Shown here: positions 27,976 to 35,473 of the stretch, piece after piece | Layout: each line of letters opens with the position of its first letter | Position numbering within the stretch: the first letter of the stretch is position 1 | NCBI RefSeq assembly: GCF_000013705.1 | Contig: NC_007947.1 | Coordinates: 1,364,001 to 1,428,000 of the forward strand | DNA: 64,000 bases | Reading direction: 5' to 3' | Source of the DNA: Methylobacillus flagellatus KT | GTDB taxonomy: Bacteria; Pseudomonadota; Gammaproteobacteria; Burkholderiales; Methylophilaceae | The notes under the pieces: generated by a model | What the model was told of the DNA's origin: nothing | What the model saw: only the letters and a program-made list of their open reading frames with translations | Databases searched by the model: none | Position numbers and translations under genes: made by a program

Positions 27976-28233
27976 CTGGACATTACGCAACAAATATCCA
28001 GCTTCCAGCCCACGACAACAGGTGTGAATCAGTCGCCAACACTGTTAAAGCGTGAAATCAAGACGGTAGTGAATACCAGGAGCGGTGAATTGATCCTGCT
28101 CGGCGTCTTGAATGAGTCCTGGCTCAGCAAACAGCGCCAGGGCTTGAGCTTCCTGCCAAGGTTGTTCAATGCTAACACCAATTCAGATGAGAAAAGCGAC
28201 ATCCTGCTTGTGATGCAGATTCAGCGATTGTAA
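27976..28233 (+). pseudogene. 3' fragment of a secretin gene
   Basis: The open frame runs from the IS edge to a TAA at 28231 and reads LDITQQISSFQ, then SPTLLKREIKTVVN, SGELILLGVLNE, and ILLVMQIQRL. This is the C-terminal strand region of a type II/III secretin (outer-membrane channel), normally preceded by several hundred residues that are absent here. A GTG at 28024 could start a 69-residue peptide, but the similarity extends upstream of it to the IS boundary, so this is a truncation rather than a small gene. The usual GGL motif is GVL. Confidence 0.7.
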
Positions 28234-28422
28234 TGCAATAAGGCTAGCCATAGTGGCCATGTCATGTTCCATAGAAATAAAGATGAAAAAACCTCGTTTT
28301 ATAAGGTCTTTGGATGTCAGCGTCACCTCTTTGTTATTGAAGCCTTTTTTCAGATAGCTAATTGAAACTGATAGTAGGACGACAGAAAGCAATACTAAGT
28401 AAGCAATCAAAATCCCATGCAT
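28183..28422 (-). CDS. Hypothetical small membrane protein
   Basis: Protein of 79 residues with one N-terminal transmembrane helix (ILIAYLVLLSVVLLSVSISYL) followed by a basic segment. AAAGGGTG before the ATG is a fair ribosome-binding site. It overlaps the secretin fragment end-to-end on the opposite strand by 51 bases. No family recognised; possibly cargo of the decayed element. Confidence 0.4.
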   Translation of the reverse strand: MHGILIAYLVLLSVVLLSVSISYLKKGFNNKEVTLTSKDLIKRGFFIFISMEHDMATMASLIALQSLNLHHKQDVAFLI

Positions 28423-28530
28423 AACACACCCTTTGTCAACAAGACCTTCTGCATTCTACATCTGGGCGATTTGAGGTTTGGAAAAACTGTAGTGAAGCGG
28501 AACCTCGGCATTCCCCAATACCTAGGCAAT

Positions 28531-28555
28531 AAAAAAGCCCGGCTTAACCGGGCTT
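28531..28555 (-). terminator. Terminator of the DUF2283/DUF4258 pair
   Basis: AAGCCCGG-N5-CCGGGCTT stem followed on the minus strand by six T residues, 6 bases beyond the DUF2283 stop. Confidence 0.88.
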
Positions 28556-28560
28556 ATTCA

Positions 28561-28743
28561 TCAGGCAGCGTGTTTCAGCTTCCCGCTCTGCTTACTGACC
28601 GACAACATCTCAAAACCGACAATGTTGCCCAGGGCATCATAGTCCAGGATCACGCCTGGGCGGATCTCCTCGGTACGCTCCACATCATTCTCGCTCAGCG
28701 CGATATACAAGGCATCTGCAATCGGATCAAACTCAATTTTCAT
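28561..28743 (-). CDS. DUF2283 protein, putative antitoxin of a TA-like pair
   Basis: Protein of 60 residues starting MKIEFDPIADALYIALS, the hallmark of DUF2283 proteins, with the ILDYDALGNIVGFEMLS strand following. The ATG at 28743 is preferred because AGGTGA lies 5 bases upstream; starts at 28749 or 28752 are possible. It immediately follows the DUF4258 gene. DUF4258-DUF2283 pairs are common in mobile and accessory DNA and are suspected type II toxin-antitoxin modules; activity here is not established. Confidence 0.85.
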   Translation of the reverse strand: MKIEFDPIADALYIALSENDVERTEEIRPGVILDYDALGNIVGFEMLSVSKQSGKLKHAA

Positions 28744-28752
28744 ATTCATCAC

Positions 28753-28983
28753 CTATTCAAAAAATACCGTGACAACCGTCACTGGCTCAGTGGTTTCGTT
28801 ATAGATGACACGCAACTGCTTAAATCCCCGATCAGCAATAGCCTTGACCGCATGAACCAACATAATGTCATCTGCATCATTGCGCGTCGCATCAGGGTTG
28901 GCCAACGTCTCCCTAACCCATTCCTCCTTCACGCCGCGCTTCACCATCCGCTTCAACGCATGGTCGCTTAACCTGTATTCCAT
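28753..28983 (-). CDS. DUF4258 protein, putative toxin of a TA-like pair
   Basis: Protein of 76 residues: YRLSDHALKRMVKRGV gives the His/Arg N-terminal motif of DUF4258, and QLRVIYNETTEPVTVVTVFF the C-terminal strands, a RelE/BrnT-like small fold. It is first in a two-gene unit with DUF2283, with 9 bases between its stop and the chosen downstream ATG, and ends in a shared terminator. The toxin role is suggested by family context only. Confidence 0.8.
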   Translation of the reverse strand: MEYRLSDHALKRMVKRGVKEEWVRETLANPDATRNDADDIMLVHAVKAIADRGFKQLRVIYNETTEPVTVVTVFFE

Positions 28984-29118
28984 AAGGCTATCTTACCTTG
29001 TTTAAACTACCTGTCAAAAAATCACCCTGGCCATCGCGTTTAGGACTGCCGTTGGTATGGGCTGCTGTGCCCGGTTTTGGCACAGATGCCCGTGCCAAAC
29101 GGCATGGCCGACCAGCAA

Positions 29119-29236
29119 CACATGGAGAAATAAGGATCAAGGCAGAAACCGCGAAGCGGCGCGGTAAATGGCAGGGGCCCACGCAGTGGGAAGGAAGCCG
29201 TTTAAGGAGCGGCCTTGATGCTTATTTCTTCATGTG
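29119..29236. repeat. 25-bp imperfect inverted repeat enclosing smaller hairpins
   Basis: Arms 29119-29143 and 29212-29236 match at 23 of 25 positions; one mismatch is a possible G-T pair. The 68-base interior contains CCGC-GAA-GCGG (29149-29159) and CCCAC-GCA-GTGGG (29178-29190). Just upstream, TTTGGCAC/GTGCCAAA (29076-29083 and 29092-29099) forms another stem. It lies between the DUF4258 gene and the integrase start. It could be a replication or packaging origin, a recombination site, or a structured RNA. Confidence 0.7.
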
Positions 29237-29266
29237 GTTCCCGCGAACCTCGGGAATGCCTCAACT

Positions 29267-30256
29267 ATGAGCATCAAGAAAACCCCTTCCGGCTGGCTCG
29301 TCGATATCCAGCCCGGTGGCCGAGGAGCGAAGCGCTTCCGCAAGACCTTGCCCACCAAAGCTGAAGCTTTGGCCTGGGAAGCCTGGGTCAAAACTCAAGT
29401 CATCCAAACCCCAGCATGGCAACCACCCAAAAAAGACAAACGCAGACTCAGCGACCTGGTCGACCTCTGGCACGAACACCACGGCCAGCACCTCAAATCA
29501 AAGAATACACTCCCAAAACTGAAGAACATCTGCAAAGCCCTGGGCAACCCCTTTGTGGATGACTTCAATGCAGAACAATTTGCAGCATATCGTGCAAGAC
29601 GTCTTGAGGCGGGCATATCAGCCAATTTCATCAACCGTGACTATGCCTACCTGCGGGCCGTATTCAACGAACTCAAAAGACTAGGCTACTGGAACAAAGA
29701 AAACCCGCTATCCAAAATCCGGCAATTCAAAATCGAAGAAAAAGAACTTGCCTACCTCACCCAAGACCAGATCAGGCAACTATAGGCCTGCCTGAATGGT
29801 GACGCACTCCTCATCATCAAAATATGCCTCTCAACAGGAGCCAGATGGAGCGAAGCAGAAAGCCTCAAAAACACCCAGGTCAAAGACGGCATGATCCACC
29901 TGAGCCGCACAAAATCCGGCAAGAACCGCTCAATTCCCATTGATGCAGCCCTCTATGCAGAACTGGCAAACCTCAAGCCAAAAACACTAGGCGGCAACCT
30001 CTTCAAGCCAGCCTACAACCAATTCAGGCACGCCGTTGAAAAAAGCAACCTCCAACTCCCACAAGGCCAACTATCCCACGTGCTGCGCCATACCTTCGCC
30101 AGCCACTTCATGATGAACGGTGGCAACATCCTCGTATTGCAACGCCTGCTTGGCCACTCAACACTCACCATGACCATGCGCTACGCACACATGGCACCAG
30201 ATCACCTGCAAGAAGCAAAGACCCTCAACCCGCTGGCGAAATTGACTCTTTATTGA
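29267..30256 (+). pseudogene. Tyrosine recombinase/phage integrase interrupted by an amber codon
   Basis: Integrase of Pf/P4-like type, about 329 codons from ATG 29267 (MSIKKTPSGWLVDIQP). The N-terminal arm and SAM-like core-binding domain are intact. A TAG at 29783-29785 follows IRQL, and the same frame continues without shift through ACLNGDALLIIKICL to the catalytic Arg (STGARWSEAE), Lys region (KSGKNRSIPI), HVLRHTFASHF, LLGHSTLTMTMRYAH (catalytic His and Tyr) and stop at 30254. Only one substitution is needed to restore it. Unless an amber suppressor exists, the product is inactive and the element cannot excise. Confidence 0.88.
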
Positions 30257-30308
30257 CACGAAGGGGAAGTGCAGAAGGAAGTGAAAAACCTAAGTGATTG
30301 ATTTCTCT

Positions 30309-30394
30309 TGGTGCCCGGGGCCGGAATCGAACCGGCACGCCCAAGGGGCGAGAGATTTTAAGTCTCTTGTGTCTACCAATTTCACCACCCGGGC
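30309..30394 (-). tRNA. tRNA-Leu (anticodon UAA)
   Basis: Folds as a class II tRNA: acceptor GCCCGGG/CCCGGGC, anticodon loop CTTAAAA giving UAA, a variable arm, the T-loop GGTTCGATTCC, and an encoded CCA at 30311-30309. Its 3' end faces the integrase gene, so it is the probable attachment site of the adjacent element. Confidence 0.97.
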
Positions 30395-30662
30395 AGGAAG
30401 TGCTTGAATCGCACCGAACGGAGCGAGGGCGTATTCTATCATCGGATAACGATGCTTGAGTAGCTGAAAATGATCAATCCTAGAACGGGGGCTGTGTTCA
30501 GCAGTATTTAGCCATCGACATGGATGTGGAGCAAAATGAAATTGACCGGGGCATTTGCTGATCTCGAGTGCGGGGAGATCATTCCATGGTGAGTCCAGTA
30601 CGGTTCAATTTAACGCTATTGTAAGTTTATTGATAATGCATCTGCTTGGTGAAGTAATACTG

Positions 30663-31448
30663 TTAAAAGCCGATGGAATAACCAATAAATCCAAGTGGCT
30701 GCGCTCTCGTTTCTACAATGGGGCTATCCGCTTGTTCATTGCCTAAGCGGTTGATAATCAGGCCGAAGAACAAGGCTTGATTTTCTTTTACACTGTAAAT
30801 GCCATTGACCCCTATTTGGTATTGAGTTCCAGCGCTCGCTTGATAGGCATGGCGCCCGGGCCTGACTTCATCATTGTCTACGCCAAAATAATAATCATTG
30901 AACTTCTTGTTGTTCCATTGAATGCCAACGAGCCCATTGATGCGGAGTTGGCTGGATCGATACAGGCTGCGAATGAACTGTAGCTGAATATTCTGCCCGT
31001 TGCTTGCATTCCCGGCATCAAACCCCCATTGCGCGTTTATCGTTCCGTAGTCTGTTTGCCAGCGGAGGATCGGGCCGACATCTACCGAGAAGTCGCGATC
31101 ATGCATGCCTTTGGTCCGGCTATTGTCATCAGCATCCCAACCAAACCTGGCATCTGCTGACAATCCAAACCTGAGTCTTTTATCTGTGGAATCCAAAAGC
31201 CAAACGCCGGCTTGTAGGCCATTGATATAGAATCGGTCAGCATAATTGGCATTGATGACCGGTAGTACCAGTGTCCGGAAGCTTTTGGAGCCAGATGCCT
31301 CAGGAATCATGCCGATCCCGATCCCATACATGTTTTTTTGACGAGGCATGGCAGTTTCGGTTTGACGGTCAATCTTGGGTTCGGCCAATACGTTTGTGCT
31401 AGTCAATGCCACAGCAATCAATCCCACCATGCATTTGATTTTATTCAT
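30663..31448 (-). CDS. MipA/OmpV-family outer-membrane protein
   Basis: Protein of 261 residues with a signal peptide (MNKIKCMVGLIAVALTSTN, cleavage after VLA). Amphipathic strands follow, ending in a terminal Phe (GYSIGF). Landmarks GIGIGMIPEASGSK, YINGLQAGVWL and SAGTQYQIGVNGIYSV fit MipA/OmpV. Start taken at ATG 31448, just after a TTG, with an AGAAAGAAAA upstream. Family members act as MltA-interacting scaffold or porin-like proteins; the actual role here is unknown. Monocistronic. Confidence 0.85.
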   Translation of the reverse strand: MNKIKCMVGLIAVALTSTNVLAEPKIDRQTETAMPRQKNMYGIGIGMIPEASGSKSFRTLVLPVINANYADRFYINGLQAGVWLLDSTDKRLRFGLSADARFGWDADDNSRTKGMHDRDFSVDVGPILRWQTDYGTINAQWGFDAGNASNGQNIQLQFIRSLYRSSQLRINGLVGIQWNNKKFNDYYFGVDNDEVRPGRHAYQASAGTQYQIGVNGIYSVKENQALFFGLIINRLGNEQADSPIVETRAQPLGFIGYSIGF

Positions 31449-31787
31449 CAATTTTCTTTCTTCTCTCGTTTAAGGGATAAGGCGCGTGCTTGTGTTTTGA
31501 TTCGGCCATCATGTTCGGTCAGGGTGTGTGAGATGATTCAGGATAGCCCCACCGTCTGTCAACCATATTGCAAGTGATGAATGATAGGTGCATGGAGATT
31601 GACTAGATTGTAGTAGGTGCAGAGCGGAAGTTTGAGATGCTATCGGCTGGGAATTCTTTAAACCCTCCAGATTGTGCTGATCGCACTTCAGCCTTGATAC
31701 CACTGACCAGCACGATTCTCTTATGCAGTTTCCTGAACCTTGCCCGTCATTGGAAGTCTCTTGAAGATAATGCTCCGTCCGGTTTTC
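31449..31787. other. Intergenic, nothing recognisable
   Basis: Divergent promoter space between the MipA-like and lipoprotein genes. Short open frames here lack ribosome-binding sites and recognisable motifs. No clear hairpins. Confidence 0.4.
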
Positions 31788-32201
31788 ATGAAAAAAATCA
31801 TATTGTCAGTGCTCTTGCTCTCATTGGGTGCATGTGCCGGGGCTTTGCTGCAGAGAACTGCAAGCACTCCCGTGCCGCCAGATCGGGTGTATGCATCGTA
31901 TCCTAAATTCTTTACAGGCGCCTATGTCACTGTACGCCGGGATCCTTCTCCTAAAGAGATCGGAATCGGTTGTGAGAACGAGCTGTATATCGATAATGTT
32001 CGCTCTTTCACCATCATGCCGGGGGAGTATGTGACGTTCTTCCTCACCGACGGCAAGCATGTACTCAAAGTGGATACTGGGCGTGGTTCTTGCCAGGGTC
32101 GGCCGGGTGCTGTAGAGATCAATGTTTCGAACGGGATTTCCCAGGAATACAAGATTTTCAGCCCACCTGGGGATGTGCTGCGATTATTCCGTATCATGTA
32201 A
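31788..32201 (+). CDS. Hypothetical lipoprotein
   Basis: Protein of 137 residues starting MKKIILSVLLLSLGAC, with a lipobox (SLGAC, Cys 16). The mature domain includes ELYIDNVRSFTIMPGEYVTFFLTDGKHVLKV split over several strands and two further cysteines (GCENE, GSCQG), giving a small beta-rich envelope domain. Start set at 31788 by the signal peptide; the frame upstream to 31740 is unlikely. No family named. Confidence 0.75.
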   Translation: MKKIILSVLLLSLGACAGALLQRTASTPVPPDRVYASYPKFFTGAYVTVRRDPSPKEIGIGCENELYIDNVRSFTIMPGEYVTFFLTDGKHVLKVDTGRGSCQGRPGAVEINVSNGISQEYKIFSPPGDVLRLFRIM

Positions 32202-32319
32202 TGTAAAAGGCATTGTGGTTCCTTTCCCTGCAATGTTTTCAAATGAAAAAAATGATAATCTTGTGTTTCGCGATGGAAGTTGTCACGGTTGACCATATAT
32301 ATTCAGTCAGGAGATTTAA

Positions 32320-32817
32320 ATGTTAAAGAAAACGCTCGCCATCTCTATGCTGGCTATGCTAGGTAATGCGTATGCCGCTACGCCTTCCGATGAGCTGATC
32401 TTCAAGTTCATGGAGGTGTCCAACGTTAAGGGTGCCCTGGAAACTATGCGGGCCAATGCCGATACGGCATTGCGCAACAACCTGCTGCAGTCGCTGCAAT
32501 ACCAGCAATTGAACGACAGGCAAAAAAAGATTGCGGAGGAGGCCAGTGAGAAAGTGGTGAGGATACAGCAGGAAAACTTGTCTTATGACGCGATCATCAA
32601 GCTGGTGCTGCCCTTGTACCGCCGTACATTCACCCAGGATGAGCTGCAGGCCGCCATCAACTTCTACAGTTCGCCTGCTGGAAAGTCTATCAATCAGAAG
32701 ATGCCACAACTGGCAGCTGAGTCGATGAAGTTGACCAATGAGCTCAACCAGAAGGTCATTCCGCAATACCAAAAAATTGCCCAAGAGGCGGTGGAGCGTA
32801 TCAAGCAGGCAAATTAG
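32320..32817 (+). CDS. DUF2059 periplasmic protein
   Basis: Protein of 165 residues with a signal peptide (LAISMLAMLGNAYA) and a helical DUF2059 domain, recognisable in LPLYRRTFTQDELQAAINFY and the following SPAGKSINQKMP. The ribosome-binding site CAGGAGATTTAA precedes the ATG. Periplasmic, function unknown. Confidence 0.88.
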   Translation: MLKKTLAISMLAMLGNAYAATPSDELIFKFMEVSNVKGALETMRANADTALRNNLLQSLQYQQLNDRQKKIAEEASEKVVRIQQENLSYDAIIKLVLPLYRRTFTQDELQAAINFYSSPAGKSINQKMPQLAAESMKLTNELNQKVIPQYQKIAQEAVERIKQAN

Positions 32818-32839
32818 CGGGTACAGCGGATGGATGGAC

Positions 32840-33790
32840 TCAATCCGCTGATTCCGGTAGTGGCAGGTGACTTTCTTCTTTAGGGAGGGTGTGGATTTGT
32901 TCAATGTGCGGCTCCGTCCGCAGCATCATGATAGCTTCCAGGGCTTTGTGCTCGTCGAGGGGAGGTTCGTCTGGCTGCAGCAAGGACTGCCAGTGCGATT
33001 GCACAAAATTTTTGGCCTGCCGTGTTTCATGTTGCAGGTCCACTAATAATGGCAGCCGTACGGCGCCGGTATTGGAAAGAGCAAACAAGCCGATTGCCAT
33101 CGTCAGCAGGACCATGATCCATTGGATGCGCGCGCTGTCGCGATGCCTGCGGTTTTCTTCCTGGAAATCGCTCAAGCTTTTCCAAGCCAGGCCTGTGACC
33201 TTATATTGACCCTTGGCAGTCATTTCCAAATCATGCGTTTCCACTAGGGATGCCAACTGGTATTTCATCTTCTGAAGGTGCCAGTTGCGGTCTTCCTGCG
33301 TGAAGCATAGGTAGCCGACCATTTCCGCCATGAGTTCGTTGAGTGTAAATGGGGTTTCGGAGACCGCTTTGTGTGCCACGATGTACTTGAGCAGGTCGTA
33401 GCGTTCACGAGTTTCCGTCGGCCTGCGGTTGAGGAAGACATTGCCTAGGAAATGCTTGATATTGGCGCCCCATCGATGGAGCGGGGTAAGGATGAAGGGA
33501 AGCGCCAGCAATAGCCGCCCCAGCGAAGTATAGCGGCGGAAGCGGTTGTTTCCCGCGACCGTATAACGGTATTCGACCACAATATTCTGGTAAGGGAAGC
33601 GCTCTACCGGGCTGGCAATCACATTGCGGGAAAGTGCGCCCTCGGGATTGAGAGACTGGCCATATACATTGCTGCCATCCACCGCCAGGATTTTTTGCAC
33701 GCCGTAGTGCGATGTCGTGGCGATGATGTTGAAGGAGCGTTCGCGCCTACCAAGCAACATGATCATGAGCAGCCAGAGGTTAAGCTTCAT
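32840..33790 (-). CDS. Hypothetical membrane protein
   Basis: Protein of 316 residues, no family recognised. Hydrophobic segments lie near residues 88-100 (LLLALPFILTPL) and 224-245 (IQWIMVLLTMAIGLFALS). Between them is a charged region rich in aromatic and Gln/Glu residues (EDRNWHLQKMKYQLASLVETH) that resembles a winged-helix-like element, but this is not firm. The C-terminus is acidic and proline-rich. Convergent with the DUF2059 gene. Confidence 0.7.
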   Translation of the reverse strand: MKLNLWLLMIMLLGRRERSFNIIATTSHYGVQKILAVDGSNVYGQSLNPEGALSRNVIASPVERFPYQNIVVEYRYTVAGNNRFRRYTSLGRLLLALPFILTPLHRWGANIKHFLGNVFLNRRPTETRERYDLLKYIVAHKAVSETPFTLNELMAEMVGYLCFTQEDRNWHLQKMKYQLASLVETHDLEMTAKGQYKVTGLAWKSLSDFQEENRRHRDSARIQWIMVLLTMAIGLFALSNTGAVRLPLLVDLQHETRQAKNFVQSHWQSLLQPDEPPLDEHKALEAIMMLRTEPHIEQIHTLPKEESHLPLPESAD

Positions 33791-33900
33791 CGGGAAGGTG
33801 GCGAAATCATCTTGGTTGTCTTGAGAGTTGGATACTTTACACTGAGTTGATGTTTTGATGAAATGGGTTTACCCAATAGTACTAATGACCGTGGGCTGGT

Positions 33901-33936
33901 CAAATAAAAAGCCTGCATCGGCAGGCTTTTTATTTG
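33901..33936 (-). terminator. Terminator downstream of the aminotransferase gene
   Basis: Perfect 16-bp arms (33901-33916 and 33921-33936) with a 4-base loop and A/T tracts on both sides. It lies 30 bases past the minus-strand stop codon. Confidence 0.9.
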
Positions 33937-33964
33937 AATCAAGAGCGGTCGGGTTAAGGTTCGA

Positions 33965-35161
33965 TTAATTCGCCAGAGCGCGCTCGATACGCTCCAGCGC
34001 CTTCTTGAGGTTGTCCATCGAGGTGGCGAAGGAAATGCGGAAGTAGCCCTCGGCACCGAATGCGGAGCCTGGCACCACAGCAACACCTTCTTGTTCGAGC
34101 AGGTATTCGGATAGGGCCATGTCGGTGGCTTGCTTGATCTTGCCTGCGGCAAACAGGTTGTGGATGGCTTCGCGTGCATCGGGGAAGGCATAGAATGCGC
34201 CGCCCGCCTTGATACACTTCAGGCCCTTGATCTCATTGAAGCGCTTGACGACGAACTCGTGCCGTTCGCGGAAAGCATCCAGCATCGGCGTGATGCACTC
34301 CTGCGGGCCTTCCAATGCCGCCTGGGCCGCCACCTGGGAAATCGAGGTCGGGTTGGAGGTGGATTGCGACTGCAGGATTTCCATGGCCTTGATGATCTTG
34401 GCCGGGCCTGCGGCATAGCCGATGCGCCAGCCGGTCATGGAGTAGGCCTTGGAAACGCCATTGAGTACGATGCAGCGCTCCTTGAGTTCAGGCGCGGCAT
34501 TGAGGATGTTGTAGAACTTGTCGCCGGTGAGATTGACGTGTTCATACATATCGTCGGTAGCCACCAGAATGTGTGGGTGCTTCTTCAATACCGCGCCCAG
34601 GGCCTTGAGCTCTTCAAGGCTGTATACCGCGCCGGTCGGGTTCGAGGGCGAGTTGATCATGAACAGCTTGGTTTGCGGCGTGATGGCGGCTTCGAGCTGC
34701 GCGGCTGTGAGTTTGAAACCTTGCTCGATACCACATTCGATGATGACAGGCTTAGCCCCCGCAACCAGGGCGATATCGGCATAGGACACCCAGTAGGGCG
34801 CAGGTACGATCACTTCATCACCCGGGTTCAGTACGGCGAGCGCGAGGTTAAAGATACATTGCTTGCCGCCCACGCCGACGATGACTTCCTTCTCCGTGTA
34901 ATCGAAGCCGTTCTCCTTCTTGAACTTGGCCACGATGGCTTTCTTCAGGCCAGGAATACCAGCGACGGGGGTGTATTTAGTGAATCCTTGGTCAATCGCT
35001 TGCTTAGCTGCGTCCTTAATGTGTTGTGGCGTATCGAAATCCGGTTCGCCTGCGCCCAGGCCGATGATGTCGCGGCCCTCCGCCTTAAGTTTTGCGGCTC
35101 GAGCAGTAACAGCCAGGGTGGGTGATTCTTTGATGGATTGAACGCGCTGCGAGAGTTCCAA
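33965..35161 (-). CDS. aspC: Class I aminotransferase, probable aspartate aminotransferase
   Basis: PLP-dependent enzyme of 398 residues, fold type I, of the AspC/AAT subgroup Ib found in many bacteria. The PLP lysine is in NGVSKAYSMTGWRIGY. SNPTGAVYS supplies the cofactor-binding Asn, DDMYEHV the Asp and Tyr, and YFRISFATS the substrate-carboxylate Arg. It probably interconverts aspartate and oxaloacetate with glutamate/2-oxoglutarate; other substrates (prephenate, aromatic amino acids) are possible in this subgroup. Confidence 0.9.
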   Translation of the reverse strand: MELSQRVQSIKESPTLAVTARAAKLKAEGRDIIGLGAGEPDFDTPQHIKDAAKQAIDQGFTKYTPVAGIPGLKKAIVAKFKKENGFDYTEKEVIVGVGGKQCIFNLALAVLNPGDEVIVPAPYWVSYADIALVAGAKPVIIECGIEQGFKLTAAQLEAAITPQTKLFMINSPSNPTGAVYSLEELKALGAVLKKHPHILVATDDMYEHVNLTGDKFYNILNAAPELKERCIVLNGVSKAYSMTGWRIGYAAGPAKIIKAMEILQSQSTSNPTSISQVAAQAALEGPQECITPMLDAFRERHEFVVKRFNEIKGLKCIKAGGAFYAFPDAREAIHNLFAAGKIKQATDMALSEYLLEQEGVAVVPGSAFGAEGYFRISFATSMDNLKKALERIERALAN

Positions 35162-35473
35162 GATCTGAAATCCTATAGAGAAATAATGAAGACGATGGCA
35201 GAACGTTAATTTTACTCATATTATCCGCAATGCGGAATACGGAACCTAACGATATTTTGACGGGATGCACGCTAATTTGTTATATGGCGAGCATGGGGTC
35301 GCGATCATGGAGTGCCATCGATGTGGCATCACCCGTTCGCTTGAATGCTCTGGTCCTGCTCTTTGGGGTGTGATGGCACCAGGCTTCAGGCTGGTTTACA
35401 AGAATCTGTGGCAACAGGCGCGCAGAATCCGTTGGCCTGTTAGAATCTCAGTTCATTCTCATTGGTGATTGAT
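35162..35473. promoter_or_regulatory. Divergent aspC/uvrB intergenic region
   Basis: No gene is supported. A CTG-N9-CAG sequence near 35442 resembles a LexA box but has the wrong spacing (LexA needs N10). No other motif stood out. Confidence 0.35.

Larger units (their letters stand above)
27975..30311. mobile_element. Remnant of a tRNA-Leu-integrated element (inovirus-like?)
   Basis: The segment between the IS and tRNA-Leu(UAA) carries a secretin 3' fragment, a small membrane ORF, a toxin-antitoxin-like pair, a strongly palindromic non-coding region and a broken tyrosine recombinase ending 50 bp from the tRNA 3' end. This order matches Pf-type inovirus prophages (morphogenesis genes, addiction module, integrase, tRNA), but no coat, Zot or replication gene remains. 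The distal attachment site was not found and was presumably lost in the IS-linked deletion. Interpretation is inference. Confidence 0.5.

Noticed and set aside
28024..28233. Independent 69-residue gene starting at GTG 28024
   Set aside because: Secretin-like sequence continues upstream of the GTG to the IS border, so this is the tail of a truncated gene.
29119..29236. Inverted repeat considered as an integron attC site
   Set aside because: The attC core motifs (GTTRRRY / RYYYAAC) are absent at the arm ends, and the neighbouring recombinase is not an IntI type.
28998..29270. 90-codon open frame between DUF4258 and the integrase gene
   Set aside because: It runs through the inverted-repeat block, has an opposing open frame over part of it, and its composition is arginine/proline-rich as expected from GC-rich palindromic DNA; no motif.
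33791..33900. Gap after the 32840-33790 gene checked for rRNA or small RNA
   Set aside because: Only a short ATGGGTTTACCCAAT hairpin; no similarity to rRNA ends was recognised.
35442..35456. LexA-like box before uvrB
   Set aside because: Spacing is CTG-N9-CAG rather than CTG-N10-CAG, and the central AT-rich pattern is missing.
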